Below, piece after piece: positions 10,391-21,509 of a DNA stretch of 30,766 nucleotides. The stretch is taken from contig JANBPK010001127.1 of NCBI GenBank assembly GCA_027579435.1, forward strand, positions 1 through 30,766, read 5' to 3'. The position numbers were made by a program, and so were the translations under genes. This stretch comes from Candolleomyces eurysporus (Eukaryota > Basidiomycota > Agaricomycetes > Agaricales > Psathyrellaceae). The notes under the pieces were generated by a model that searched no databases, was not told where the DNA came from, and saw only the letters and a program-made list of their open reading frames with translations. The first letter of the stretch is position 1, and each line of letters opens with the position of its first letter.

Positions 10391-12188
10391 ATGGCGAAGA
10401 GCTCGAAAACTACGATCTCCAAACCTACAGCAGCGACAAATGGTGCTNGTGGANCAAAGAAAGCCGGTGCANTAGCCAAGTCGACGAAGAGCTCGATTGG
10501 CGCTCCTTCTCAACATAGCCAGCCAAGTCGGAAAGGAAAGAAATCATGGAGGAAGAATGTGAATATCGAAGAGGTGGAAGGAGGTCTCGAGGAGATGCGG
10601 GCAGAGGAGAGGGTCGTTGGGTGTGTCTCTTTTCGCAAATGGCTGTGGGGAGCCAGACTTCCCAGAGGCTAACGATATGACTGTAGAACTGCTTTNCAGA
10701 ATCTGAAAGATGGCGACTTGTTTGAAATNGACGTCAAGGGAGATGANAAAAGTGTGTTNTATNCTCTNTCTNTCCAAGATGAATCNAATGAACTGACTGT
10801 CTGTAGTCCGACACACCTTACCAAAATTCTCAAGTTCGCANCTCACTTCNACNAAAATCCTTGCACAGAGGTCTGCTGTACCTGCAGTCTTCTCNCGCAC
10901 TACCTCTTCCTCNTCNTCCAAACGGAAAGCCNCAAACGTCTCTCGAGAAGAGAAGGAACGTCTGATACGGATAGCCAAACGACCACGGAAAGGCCCATTC
11001 AACGCTGTAATGGATCCATCAGAACTCAAATCGGGTGAAGGAATNGTAGAGCTGAGTGAGGCCGTGAAGCAGAGTGGGAAGTACGATGTNTGGGCAGATG
11101 CAGACGGGGATGTGGATATGGAAGAAGTGAAGGACGGGCTAGAGACTGTGCAGCCGAAGAAAGTGAAGGTACGNACTCATCATACTCTCAGTCTATTTCT
11201 GCTAGTAACACTTGCTCGTTCCTCCNTCCACCTTTAGCCACCACAAACAACGAAACCAAGCGACATGATTGACATTCCTGCCGTCGTAGAGCCACACCAA
11301 GGAATTTCATATAACCCGCCTGTCGATGCGCATCTAGAGCTTATCCGCAGAGCTCATNAAGTCGAAGAACGGAGGGTCCTCGAAGCTGAGAAGCTTGCTG
11401 AGACNAAGAAGAAAATGGAGGCAGCACGGATTGACGTTGACGATGAGATTGATGGAGCAGTACCNGCTGGTATGAAAATTGATANCACGGCAGATGANTG
11501 GACGGANGAGGAACANNAGNAGGAAGAACAAGGTGTGGTGCGCAAACAGCCCAAGCCTAAATCAAAAGCGCAGAAGAACAAGGCTGCAAAACTNCTCGCT
11601 GAGGTNCGTCTCNTTATNTGACAATCCCGTCGTGNNACCACTCTGATTTTCGATGGCTTTTAGAAACGCGCGTTGGCCGAATTAGCTGCNCGGAAACGCC
11701 TCATGGGCANTATCGACCANGCAAAGAGTCTGCGTAAGGCNAATGCCAAGCAAATNTCTGAACAACAGCTAGTCGCTACCCAGAGGCGCATGGCTCTGCA
11801 GCTTAAGCTGAGGAAGGCTGGTTTGTCCGGCCANCGGCTCGGGAAACATAAGGTGCCTGANACCGAGGTCGAAGTTCAGCTAGGGGAAGANCTCAGTGAG
11901 AATCTGAGAGGGCTCAAGGTTCGTTCGCTTNCCCCGCTTGCATANCAAACGTTGCTGACTCAATNCGATANTGATACNATAGCCGGAAGGAAACCTGTTC
12001 AGAGATCGTTTCCATAGTTTGCAACAGCGAGCGTTGGTTGAACCTCGTGTCCGCGTTCTGTATGTGTTTCATTCCTTTTTATCATCTGCCATGAGTAGGA
12101 TCTTTGCTGACTAGGATATNTTAGGCCNAAGAAACGGACACNTAAAATCGTGGAATACGAGAAACATGCCTGGAAGAAATTTGAATAG
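10391..12188 (+). CDS. NOP53: NOP53 (GLTSCR2/PICT1 family), 60S ribosome-biogenesis factor
   Basis: Seven exons: 10391-10620, 10687-10751, 10807-11168, 11238-11603, 11664-11918, 11983-12059, 12125-12188. They total 1419 bp, in frame, 472 residues. The N-terminus is basic (MAKSSKTT...), followed by the family signature around KKSWRKNVNIEEVEGGLE, then KRPRKGPFNAVMDPSELKSG and the segment around PAVVEPHQGISYNPPVDAH. A long acidic/basic coiled coil comes next, and the C-terminus ends KIVEYEKHAWKKFE. Nop53 is a nucleolar protein that recruits Mtr4 and the exosome to pre-60S particles for 7S pre-rRNA trimming; its N-terminal arch-interaction motif would be expected in the first half. Many Ns fall inside the gene, but all splice sites and the frame hold, so they behave as base ambiguities. 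The gene ends 52 bp from the stop of the convergent esterase A. Confidence 0.88.
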
Positions 12189-12240
12189 ATCGTCTACGAT
12201 ANACTGCTANGGGTATCCCGACATTNTCANTCATTCANTN

Positions 12241-14618
12241 TCAATGATTAAGCACTNCAGCNTTCTCGTTGAGGAATGCGATCTGCCCCGNGCGATAACT
12301 ATCTGGAANNACCGTTGTGTTACTCCCATTCAGCTGCAACAAAACCTNGGCAAGCGAAANTNAGAGCTGGCTTCATNCGCCAGGANAGGGTAGGCCAACT
12401 AACCTTGTTNGACGANGTNTACTGCGGCCAGTTCGGACCTGTGAACAAAGAACAACGGTCTGTCATCGTCGGAGTATTGGTCNGCAACTGAACTNGTACT
12501 GACGTTGAATNCCCTTGCCATCATTTGGGTTTAGGGAAACCGCAAACGAGATGTAGTAATCCATTATCGCCGTNCTCAGATTTCGNGTCGCTTCGTCCGC
12601 TGTGGGAGGNACTAGNCCCANGGCGAAGGGAAGATTCGCACCATGATTNACTAGGACCAAAANCGCGTTTCAGACTGAGCTCTGAAAAGAAAAATGAAGG
12701 CGCTCACCTCCAAGTGCCGGTACGTCAGTTTGAGGATGTGTGTACTGGTACCCATAGACTTTGACACCAGCTTTCGCCGCCGCATTAGTCCACAAACGCC
12801 GGGGAGCGTCAAAGACCAAATCGCCCACTACAGAGAGAAACCATTGACACGAAGGAAAGGACGTGGAGGGATCGAGTGTACTTACAGATGGAGGCATGCC
12901 TCTTGAACGAGGCAGGTAAGCCGAACAGCTCATCGCCTGTTCCATAGGGAGATCCGACGGCAGGATTCTGTGGATATTGCACGAGGAGCTGATCGAGTGC
13001 CTTGTTCAGAGCGCTCTCTGAGCCGCTGCGAGAGGAACTGGTGGCAAAAAGGGTGTCCTTAAGCGCTTGGTCTGTCAGACTATCTTGACGCGCAAGGATG
13101 GTTCCTACGATTGTTGCATATCAGCAAATCATGGCCAGGACGGACCTAGGATGAAACGAACCTTCGTCGAGATTTGTCCCTGCAATAAAAGGCAGCCTAG
13201 CAAAGCGGCCTTGGGAATATAGGCGGGACGGTAGGTCAGGGTATACACTACCTCGGCTGCTATCAAGAGCCGGAGTCCAAGCTAGATTGGCAGCTAGGTC
13301 TTCCAAAACGACGCTCTGAGCAGCGGCTGCGGATATTTCTTCAGTGCTTGCATTGCGAAGGCACGGGAAGGTCGATGTAGAGTTGGCGATAGAGGCGCAA
13401 GATTCGACCTTGCTCACGAAAGTCCTCCAAGATGGCTCGTTTCGGGAAGCGCGGAAGGCGGGAGTACTATTGGGCGACCCGGACTGCAGAATCTGGAATG
13501 GGAAGTGAGTGTGCCTGGTTAATGAAAGCGAAGAACAGTCCAAAAGCCTTACTGCTCCTCTCGCGAGCCGTTCAATGCCGGGGTAGAGATACAGGATGGC
13601 GGTCATGANTTGCCCCCGAACGCTCACCGAACATCATGACCTAGGACATTGTTGGTCTGATGATTGGGCAGATAAAAATTCTGAGAGGGACAAGGACCTT
13701 ATTTTTATCACCTCCAAACGATCCAATGTTCGCCTGCACCCATTCTAAGGCAGCTATCTGGTCGAGTAGACCCAGGTTCAAGGACTTCCTGTCGTCGGCT
13801 AGATGAACGATGAGCGAGAGCGCTCTTGAGTCCAAACTTGAACGGCGCTACCTTCCTGACCTTGAGGGAATCCCAAGGGACCTAGGCGATAGTTGAAGTC
13901 CACGAAGACAATCGGAGTACCCTGAAAGGAGCGATCAGCCCCAAGCTTGCACACTGTATGGCTTTCTGTGTTTCGCACCCGTCGAATGCTTCTCTCTACA
14001 ACCTCGGTGCCGTTGTTCGTGCTTTCACGTCCAAACAGGAAGACACCACCGTACCTAGAGCGTCGTTCTTGGAATGAGCATTGCCTGAGGGCCGTACCAC
14101 GCTGCCTTTGAAAACGCACGTCCAAAATATCTGTAGCAAATTTATTAAGGGAGCGAGATGACGATTGGAGAGAATGTACCACCGGGAGCTTGCTAGAGGG
14201 TTTTACACCTCTAGGGCGATAAATGTTAATAGTAAGACAATTTTCCGATGAAGTCGAAAGATCTAGAGGCTTCGGGGAGTCAGGGTGGCGTACAACTTTT
14301 AAAGATTGAGGGTCATACCGGCTGGATGCATTGTTTTCCATAGTTACTTGCATCAAACGTAGTGACGTCCAGACGCGTTTTTAGGACGGGCGGACGCAGC
14401 CTAAGCGATCCAACGGGTGCCTCAGCGAATGGAATTCCTAGAATCGGGTATTGGGGCAATTATTATGAAGAACTCAAGTGAGCACTCTCACCACCGAAAA
14501 ATTCAACGTTAGCGCTGACGTCTCGTCCATGGAAGTTCGTTCTTCCAGCCTTTTGCTCTGGTTGGGCGTAGACAGCAACGAGTACAGAGAAGAGGAGAAA
14601 GCAGGCTACCGACTTCAT
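12241..14618 (-). CDS. Esterase copy A: type-B carboxylesterase-like protein with altered nucleophile site
   Basis: Start at 14618 gives a signal peptide (MKSVACFLLFSVLVAVYAQ). Fourteen exons follow the same plan as copies B-E, including the 11-nt microexon ATATTTTGGAC. Family phrases include GIPFAEAPVG, TYGGVFLFG (oxyanion region), [41 protein letters not shown] (acid Glu) and NHG (candidate catalytic His). The nucleophile elbow is abnormal: after VMMFGE the codons at 13617-13622 give Arg-Ser where the others have Ser-Ala (GESAG). An N at 13609 breaks the frame; leaving it out restores GERSGA followed by IMTAILYLYPGIERLARGA. The exon before the last intron pair is shorter than in B-E, lacking a Pro-rich loop. 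Ns abound at 12.2-12.66 kb, yet the protein reads to a stop at 12241. Either an inactive member or a consensus error at the active site. Confidence 0.75.
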
Positions 14619-14655
14619 CTTTGACCATGTACCGGGGCCATTCCCTCTCCCACCC

Positions 14656-14663
14656 CTTTTATA
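14656..14663 (-). promoter_or_regulatory. TATA box of esterase copy A
   Basis: TATAAAAG on the minus strand, 38 bp upstream of the ATG at 14618. Paralogous copies B, C and D have the same type of element 41-70 bp upstream. Confidence 0.65.
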
Positions 14664-14739
14664 CCACTGTGGACCCATTTATAGGTCCTGGGCTTCTGCT
14701 CAAGCTCTTAGACAGAGCAGTACGCGTTACGCAGACGCC

Positions 14740-15543
14740 GACTCGGACGGCAGTCATCATTGTTGGGACGCCCAAGCTACCATCAAGGATGATATTGCAT
14801 GACTGTATAATAGGCTATGGGCGCCATGAACGGTTCAAAATGAGAAGCCGGTGTCACTCGTTAGTTGGTGATTCGTAAATAGCCTGAGAGCAGTTACTCA
14901 GCTTGAGGTAATCCGCAGTTCAATATTCGCCCATAGCGGCAGACGCTAGAAGGACTGCCTGATGAGATCTAGCTAGTGGAAGACTGTTTCGGCCTGGGGT
15001 GCCTTGACACGATTGCTGGTAACATACCAGCTGACCATAAAATCAGACTTCTGGTTACAGGGCTTGAGAAATGGATTAATTTTAGAATCAATATAGATCC
15101 AAGATGAGCACACGGCAATTGAATGCATTGTAGGACCCCGATGGACGTAGTACAAAGTTCAAATCGCCAGGGCCGGAAGATTGCCGATGTTATAATTAGC
15201 TCACCTCCAAAAAGAGATGTCTGGAATAGTGATGCATAGAAGTTACTCACAGACACAAGCGTTTGGACTCCTGTCGAAGTTGGGTGGAAATCGCTTTCCC
15301 CTGAGCCTCTGGGACTCCTGCGCAAAACTGGCGACCACCTCACAACGCAAGTCGGGCAACGAACTGGTATCAGTATTGAATTTGAAATTTCTTTCCCAAC
15401 ATTTGGGTTGAAAGACGGAATGATTCGAAGTGTTTTTATTACACAGGGCCCGGTCTGCCCCTGGTCTGCCCCTGCGGGATATATGCAAGAGTGATAGAAA
15501 AGAAGCTTGAGGTCACGGGGATTCAAAAGAGTATGTGAACTAA
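14740..15543 (-). repeat. Conserved inter-esterase block, copy 1, with an esterase exon fragment
   Basis: The interval between esterases A and B is not random. Around 14960-15200 it is similar to 22560-22840 and 27430-27690; minus-strand reading gives W-I-Y-I-D-S, then LKPCNQKSDF, matched by LKPCIQKYDF and LEPCNQKYDF in the other two. Near 14740-14830 it shares the upstream sequence of A-type genes (GCAGTCATCATT). Near 15375-15425 the minus strand gives FNPNVGKEI, resembling the esterase phrase LNPNDGKGI, so a piece of a further esterase copy is buried here. No intact gene can be built. Confidence 0.5.
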
Positions 15544-17944
15544 TCATCTCTGAAAAACCGCAGCGTTCTCATGGAAGAAAGCGATTTGCTCCTTGCGATA
15601 ATGGTCCTGAATGATCGTCGTATTTCCTCCGCGCAATTGCATCATAACCTGGTTTAAACCGTTAGGCAATGGGTAGTACATGCAGAGATGAAAGCGGCTC
15701 ACTTTCTCCGAGGGTGTGTACTGAGGCCAATGCGGACCTACAAGAGAAACGAACAGACGTCAGTGCATTGGATCAAGCCCGGATAGAGTCGGTGACTGAC
15801 GCTGAATTCCCTTGCCATCATTAGGGTCCAGAGAATCGGCGAACGAGATCCAATAATCCATCATGATCGTACTGACATTCCTGGCAGCTTCGTCGGCCTC
15901 TCCGTATAAAGGTATCGGAGGTAGGTTGTTTGGACCGGTCAGGGGAACCTGCCCAAAGACAAATTGGATTTCTGAGCTGTGGAAAACTAGGATTCGACGG
16001 TTGGAATTGGCAAAAAAGTGGACGAAGACTGGAGATGCGCACCTCCCATCGGTAATTGAGGCTGAGGGTGAGTGAAGAGGTAACTATAAGATTTAACTCC
16101 AGCCTTGGATGCGGCTTCCGAAAGCATACGACGGGGTGCATCGAACACGAGGTCACCAACTGACAAGCGCCTCAGCATAGCCATTGGGTGAGAAAGACGC
16201 AAGAAACTCACAGATGGATGCGTGCCTCTTGTACGACGGAGGTAAGCCAAACAATTCGTTGCCGGTTCCATAGGGAGAACCAACAGAAGGATCTTCGGGA
16301 TACAGCGCAAGTACCTGGTCAACAGCGGTCCCCAGCGCATCAACTGAGCCAGAACGCGGCGAAGTGACGGCCAAGATATTGTCCTTAAGTGCTTGAGTTG
16401 ACAAGTTTTCGTGGCTTGCAAAGAAGGTTCCTAAAGGGTCACCGATCGATATGAGCCTCAGTCACCGAGTAAATCAGATCGGCCAACCTTCGTCAAGATT
16501 GGTTCCAGCGATGAACGGGATCCTCGCAAACTGGCCCTTGGAATAAAGGCGAGAGGACAAGTCGGGATAAATGCTTCCTGGGCGAGTATCAAGAGCTGGT
16601 GTCCAAACGAAATTCGAGAACAAATTTTCCTCAGTAACGCTTTGGATGAGACCCGTGGTAATTTCTTCGGTAGTGGCATTGCGAAGGCAAGCGAACGTGT
16701 GCCCGCTGGTTGCGGTGGAAGCACAGGAGGCAACATTCCGAACGAATTGTTGCCAAGTCAGTTCGTTGCGACTGGCGCGGAACACAGGGAGACTGTTGGG
16801 CGAGCCAGACTGCATGATCTATAAGTATTATATTTGTAAGTGTACCGCAGGCGAAGATAGAAAAGGGCCGCCTTTCGACTCACAGCGCCTCTCGCCCAGC
16901 GTTCAACTTCAGGCTGCAGAAGGAGGATCCCGCTCATAATTGAACCGGCGCTCTCTCCGAAAATCGTAACCTGAAATCCCGTGAATTTTTTCCTTACACT
17001 TCAATTTATGCTTGAACACGACCTTTTTCTTGTCTCCTCCAAATGATTTGATGTTTTCTTGAACCCATTCCAAAGCAGCTATTTGGTCCAATATTCCTAG
17101 GTTGAGCGACCTCAGATCATCCGCTAAAAAGAGGGATAGAAACGTTAATACGAGTTGGCGTGAAATTCCAACAAACGCACCTTCTTGACCTTGGGGGAAT
17201 CCCAAGGGTCCCACACGATAGTTGAAGTTGACGAAGATGATAGGAGTCCCCTAAAGCGAAAGGATCAACCTCAAGACCGACCAAGAGATTAGATGTGGAC
17301 AGACCCGAGCAACGCTCCGTTCCACGATTTCGCTGCCATTGAAAGTGCTTGAAGAACCAACAGCGAACGAGCCGCCGTAGCTATACAGACAACCAATATA
17401 CAATTTGAGTGATTTGTGTCAACATGCCACCCAAGTACGCACGTCCAAAATAACTGCCGAATTCGTGTTAGAGTTTATACCGAACAAGTGTTTTGTGACA
17501 CACACCACAGGGAGCTTCGCAGATGGCTTCAGGCCTTTAGGGCGATGGACATTGATAGTTAGACAGTCTTCTGATAAAGTCGAAGGATCTGACAGCTTGG
17601 AAGAATGAGTGAAAATACTTGGTCCTGTAAATATAACTTACTGGTTGAACGCATGCCTTTCCGTATTCGCTCGCGTCAAATCTACTGGCATTCAGACGAG
17701 ATCTCAGAATTGGAGGACGCAAACGAAGAGCTCCAACTGGCGGCTCAGCAAACGGTATCCCTGCAGACATCAAAGTGATTAACACAAGTCCGCCTCAAAT
17801 CGTAATGGAAAGAAATCTACCGCCATAGAATTCGACCCTGGGGCTGACCTGCCGTCCAGACAGAGTTGTTCTCCCAAGCTTGAGCTCAGAGACAGCCTGT
17901 ACGGTGGTAAGCAAGGAGAGGAGCAATAAAGGACTCATTAACAT
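15544..17944 (-). CDS. Esterase copy B: secreted type-B carboxylesterase / Candida rugosa-lipase-like
   Basis: Start at 17944: signal peptide MLMSPLLLLSLLTTVQA, then a short propeptide-like VSELKLGRTTLSGR. Fourteen exons encode about 570 residues. In order: GIPFAEPPVGALRLRPP; LSEDCLTINVHRPKG; microexon TTATTTTGGAC; YGGSFAVG (oxyanion region); [39 protein letters not shown] with nucleophile Ser at codon 16950-16952; FIAGTNLDEG with the acid Glu; VFHSSEIQFVFG with the catalytic His; stop at 15544. The spacing of the triad (roughly residues 216, 344, 456) matches Candida rugosa lipase (209, 341, 449). The family hydrolyses carboxylic esters, including triglycerides, sterol esters and some hydroxycinnamate esters; the substrate cannot be read from sequence. 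It lies 5' of A and 3' of C in the same orientation; C is its closest paralogue. Confidence 0.9.
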
Positions 17945-17984
17945 GTGCACTGGTAACGAGCTTATGGATCTCATATGACACGCC

Positions 17985-17993
17985 TTCTTATAC
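17985..17993 (-). promoter_or_regulatory. TATA box of esterase copy B
   Basis: TATAAGAAG on the minus strand, 41 bp upstream of the ATG at 17944, in the same position as TATAAAAG in copy C. The neighbouring upstream sequence (about 18010-18280) is shared with copy C. Confidence 0.6.
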
Positions 17994-18164
17994 CTGGCAA
18001 GAGTTTGTGTTCGTATTCGAAATGCCGGCCGGGCCCGTCGACGCGTTGCCCGCTACAGCTGAGCAAAGAACTCTTTGATTCCCGTCCCTCGGTGGCTCTG
18101 GTGAGTCAGTACTAGTCAGTACACTGCCGTACGTCAATCATTTCACGGGTGGAAGGAGGTACCC

Positions 18165-18205
18165 GACTCCACGGAGTGGTAAGAAGTCCCTGACTCCACG
18201 GAGTG
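18165..18205. repeat. Two direct copies of a near-palindrome, GACTCCACGGAGTG
   Basis: GACTCCACGGAGTG occurs at 18165-18178 and again at 18192-18205. Each copy is itself a near-palindrome (ACTCC..GGAGT). They lie about 220-260 bp upstream of the copy B start. They could be paired binding sites or a local tandem duplication; I see no such pair upstream of copies C, D or E. Confidence 0.6.
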
Positions 18206-18305
18206 AAGGAGGGTTCTGTCACTGCAAATCGTTCGCGCCGTCTGTGCATCAGGCGTCACTCAAGAAAACAGGTCTGATCGGAAATGCTGTTCTCGGACTC
18301 CATCA

Positions 18306-18695
18306 CAGCTAAACACAAATCGTAGACGNTTTTCTATTTTTTCTGACATGCGCCTGTTCTTGTCTAAGATACCTCATGAATCGCGGAACATATTCGCCGC
18401 TGGAGCTAGTGGTACGGATGGCAAGTGAGGTTCTGATTTACCTTGCCTCAGTACCTTCCTTACGCCAATACCTGCAATGCCCAATGACATATACATCTCC
18501 CCTGAGAGCAAGATACTCATCGTTGAAATGTTGTGCCAGTGTAATTTATACTCGANGGAAGAGAGGATGAAATCGTAGTCTGTTGCGAACGGTGGATGAA
18601 GTGTCAACCTCCAAGCTCAACCCCGACATGTCGGCATTTTTGGCACAGCCAGAAAAAATCGAAATTGAGAACGTCTACGATTTTGCATCTAGCTG
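18306..18695. mobile_element. MITE-like segment bounded by imperfect terminal inverted repeats
   Basis: The left end (18306-18350, CAGCTAAACACAAATCGTAG then ACG) and the reverse complement of the right end (18649-18695, CAGCTAGATGCAAAATCGTA then GACG) match over about 45 bp, including a shared ATTTTTTCTG. Both ends start CAGCT. The roughly 300-bp interior holds no convincing coding region. Length and structure fit a non-autonomous DNA transposon, but I could not identify a clear target-site duplication. Sequence shared between the B and C upstream regions stops near 18280, just before the left end. Confidence 0.55.
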
Positions 18696-18741
18696 GAAGC
18701 CATGGGCATAAAAAATAAAAAAAAGTATGTATATGAATTAA

Positions 18742-21136
18742 TCATTTCTGAAAAATAGCAGCGTTCTCATCGAAGAAAGCGATTTGGCCCTTGCGATAAT
18801 CGTCCTGAATGATCGTCGTATTTCCTCCGCGCAATTGCATCGCAACCTAGTTGCAAACGTTAGGCGATGGGTAGTAAATGTAGAGATGAAAGCGGCTCAC
18901 TTTCTCCGCCGGTGTATACTGAGACCAATGCGGACCTGCAAGAGAAAACGCAGACGTTAGTGCATTGGACCAAGCCCGGATAGAGTCAGTAACTGACGCT
19001 GAATTCCCTTGCCATCATTAGGGTTCAGAGAATCGGCGAACGAGATCCAATAGTCCATTATAATAGCACTGACATTCCTGGCAGCTTCGTCGGCCTCCCC
19101 GTAAGTAGGGAGAGCCTGAGGTAGGTTGTTTGGACCAGTCGGGGGAACCTGCCCAAAGACAAACTGGATTTCTGCGCCGTGGAAAACTAGGATTCGACAG
19201 TTGGAGCTGACAAAAGATGAATGAAAACTGGAGATGCGCACCTCCCATCGGTAATTGAGGCTGAGGGTGAGTGAAGAGGTAACTATAAGATTTAACTCCA
19301 GCCTTGGATGCGGCTTCCGAAAGCATACGACGGGGTGCATTAAACACAAGGTCACCAACTGACAAGCGCCTCAGCATAACCATTGGCTGAGAAAGTCTCA
19401 AGAAACTCACAGATGGATGCCTGCCTCTTGTACGATGGAGGTAAGCCAAACAATTCGTTGCCGGTTCCATAGGGAGAACCAACAGAAGGATCTTCGGGAT
19501 ACAGCGTAAGTAGCTGATCAACAGCAGTTCCAAGCGCATCATCTGAGCCAGAACGCGGCGAAGTGACGGCCAAGATATTGTCCTTGAGTGCTTGGGTTGA
19601 CAAGCTTTCGTGGCTTGCGAAGAGGGTTCCTAAAGGCCACCGTTCAATATGGGCCTCAACCACCNGGAAAGTGAGATTAATTAACCTTCGTCAAGGTTGG
19701 TTCCAGCGATGAACGGGATCCTCGCAAACTGGCCCTTGGAATAAAGGCGGGAAGACAGGTCGGGATAAACGCTTCCTGGACGAGTATCAAGGGCTGGTGT
19801 CCAAACTAAATTCGAGATCAAATTTTCCTCAGTAACACTTTGGAGGAGGCCGGCGGTAATTTCTTCGGTAGTTACATTGCGAAGGCAAGCGAACGTGTGC
19901 CCACTCGTCGCAGTGGAAGCGCAAGAGGCAACATTCCCAACGAATTGTTGCCAAGTCAGCTCGTTACGACTGGCGCGGAACGCAGGGAGACTGTTGGACG
20001 AGCCAGACTGCATGATCTAAAGTATTATATAGTAAGTATACCAGAGAGGGTANGAAAAAGGGGCTTTCCACTTACAGCACCTCTCGCCCAGCGTTCGACC
20101 TCAGGCTGCAGAAAGAGGAGCCCAGTCATAATTGAACCAGCACTCTCTCCGAAAATCGTAACCTGATTTTCCGTTAATTTTCCTTGAACTTCAATTTATG
20201 ATGGAGCCCAACCTTCTTCTTGTCTCCTCCGAATGATTCGATGTTCGCCTGAACCCATTCCAGCGCAGCCATTTGGTCTAATATTCCTAGGTTGAGTGAC
20301 CTCAGATCGTCCGCTAAAAAGAGAGGGACATAAAGGTTAACACGAGCTAGNGTAGAGTTTTAAAAAACGCACCTTCTTGACCCTGGGGGAATCCCAAGGG
20401 TCCCAGACGATAGTTGAAGTTGACGAAGATGATAGGAGTCCCCTAGAGCGAAATGATAAACTTCTAGGCTGGCCGAGAGTTTGGATGTGGGACAAACCCG
20501 GGCAACACTCCGTTCCACGATTTCGCTGCCATTGTAAGTGCTTGAAGAACCGATAGCGAACGAGCCGCCGTAGCTATAAAATCATTCAATACGATGTCAG
20601 TGATCTGCGTTGACACATGACCCAAATACGTACGTCCAAAACAACTAGTACCGAATTCGTGTTAGAGTACATCGAACAAGCGTTTTGTGACACTCACCAC
20701 AGGGAGCTTCGCAGATAATTTCAGGCCCTTGGGACGATGAACATTGATAGTTAGACAATCCTCTGATAAAGTGGAAGGGTCTGACAGCTTGGAAGAATGA
20801 GTGAAAATACTTGGTCCTGTAAAAATAACATACCGGTTGAACGCATGCCTTTCCGTATTCGCTCGCGTCAAATCTACTAGTATTCAGACGAGATTTCAGA
20901 ATTGGAGGCCGCAAGCGAAGAGCTCCAACTGGCGGCTCAGCAAACGGTATCCCTGCAGACATCAAAGTAAACAACACAAATCCACCTCAAATAGTAATGG
21001 AAAGAAATCTACCGCCATAGAATTCGACCCTGGGGCTGACCTCCCGTCCAGACAGAGCTGTTCTCCCAAGCTTGAGCTCGGAGACAGCCTGGACGGTTGT
21101 GAGCAAGGAGAGGAGCAATAAAGGACTTATTAACAT
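18742..21136 (-). CDS. Esterase copy C: secreted type-B carboxylesterase / Candida rugosa-lipase-like
   Basis: Start at 21136: signal peptide MLISPLLLLSLLTTVQA. It has the same 14-exon plan as B, with the microexon TTGTTTTGGAC. Key segments: YGGSFAIG, VTIFGESAGSIMTG (nucleophile), TNLDEG (acid), VFHGAEIQFVFG (His), stop at 18742. Ns occur only in introns (19655, 20053, 20351), so the coding frame is intact. It differs from B by scattered substitutions, for example GLLQSVTEENLISNLVWTP for GLIQSVTEENLFSNFVWTP. Start-to-start and stop-to-stop distances to B are 3192 and 3198 bp, which points to a local tandem duplication. Unlike B, D and E, it has no A-type gene on its 3' side; the MITE-like segment lies there instead. 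Confidence 0.9.
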
Positions 21137-21176
21137 ATGCACTGGTAACGAGCTCATGNATCTCAAATGGCACGCC

Positions 21177-21184
21177 CTTTTATA
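21177..21184 (-). promoter_or_regulatory. TATA box of esterase copy C
   Basis: TATAAAAG on the minus strand, 41 bp upstream of the ATG at 21136. Confidence 0.65.
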
Positions 21185-21509
21185 CCTGGCAAGAGCCTGT
21201 GTTTCATATTCGAAATGCCGGCCGGGCTCGTCGACGCGTTGCCCCGCTACCGTCGAGCAACGTATGTAAGGAACTACTTGATTCTCATCCCTCGGTACCT
21301 CTGGTGAGTAAGTCTACTGCTGCGCATCAATCATTTCAAGAAGCGGGTACAGGACGCGTCACTCAAGAAACAGATCTACTTACTAAACCAGGCGGCATCA
21401 AGGCAAATTAGTCAATGCAAGCCGGAGTAAGGCAACGGGGCCAGTTTGTAGCCAGTTCCTTCTGGCATAGGGTCACAGTGGAAGCGACCCTGCAGCCGAG
21501 GCTGGCAAG

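Noticed and set aside
14969..15547. 192-codon minus-strand frame between esterases A and B as a separate gene
   Set aside because: Parts match repeated blocks and an esterase exon fragment, but the frame is not kept in the other copies over its length.
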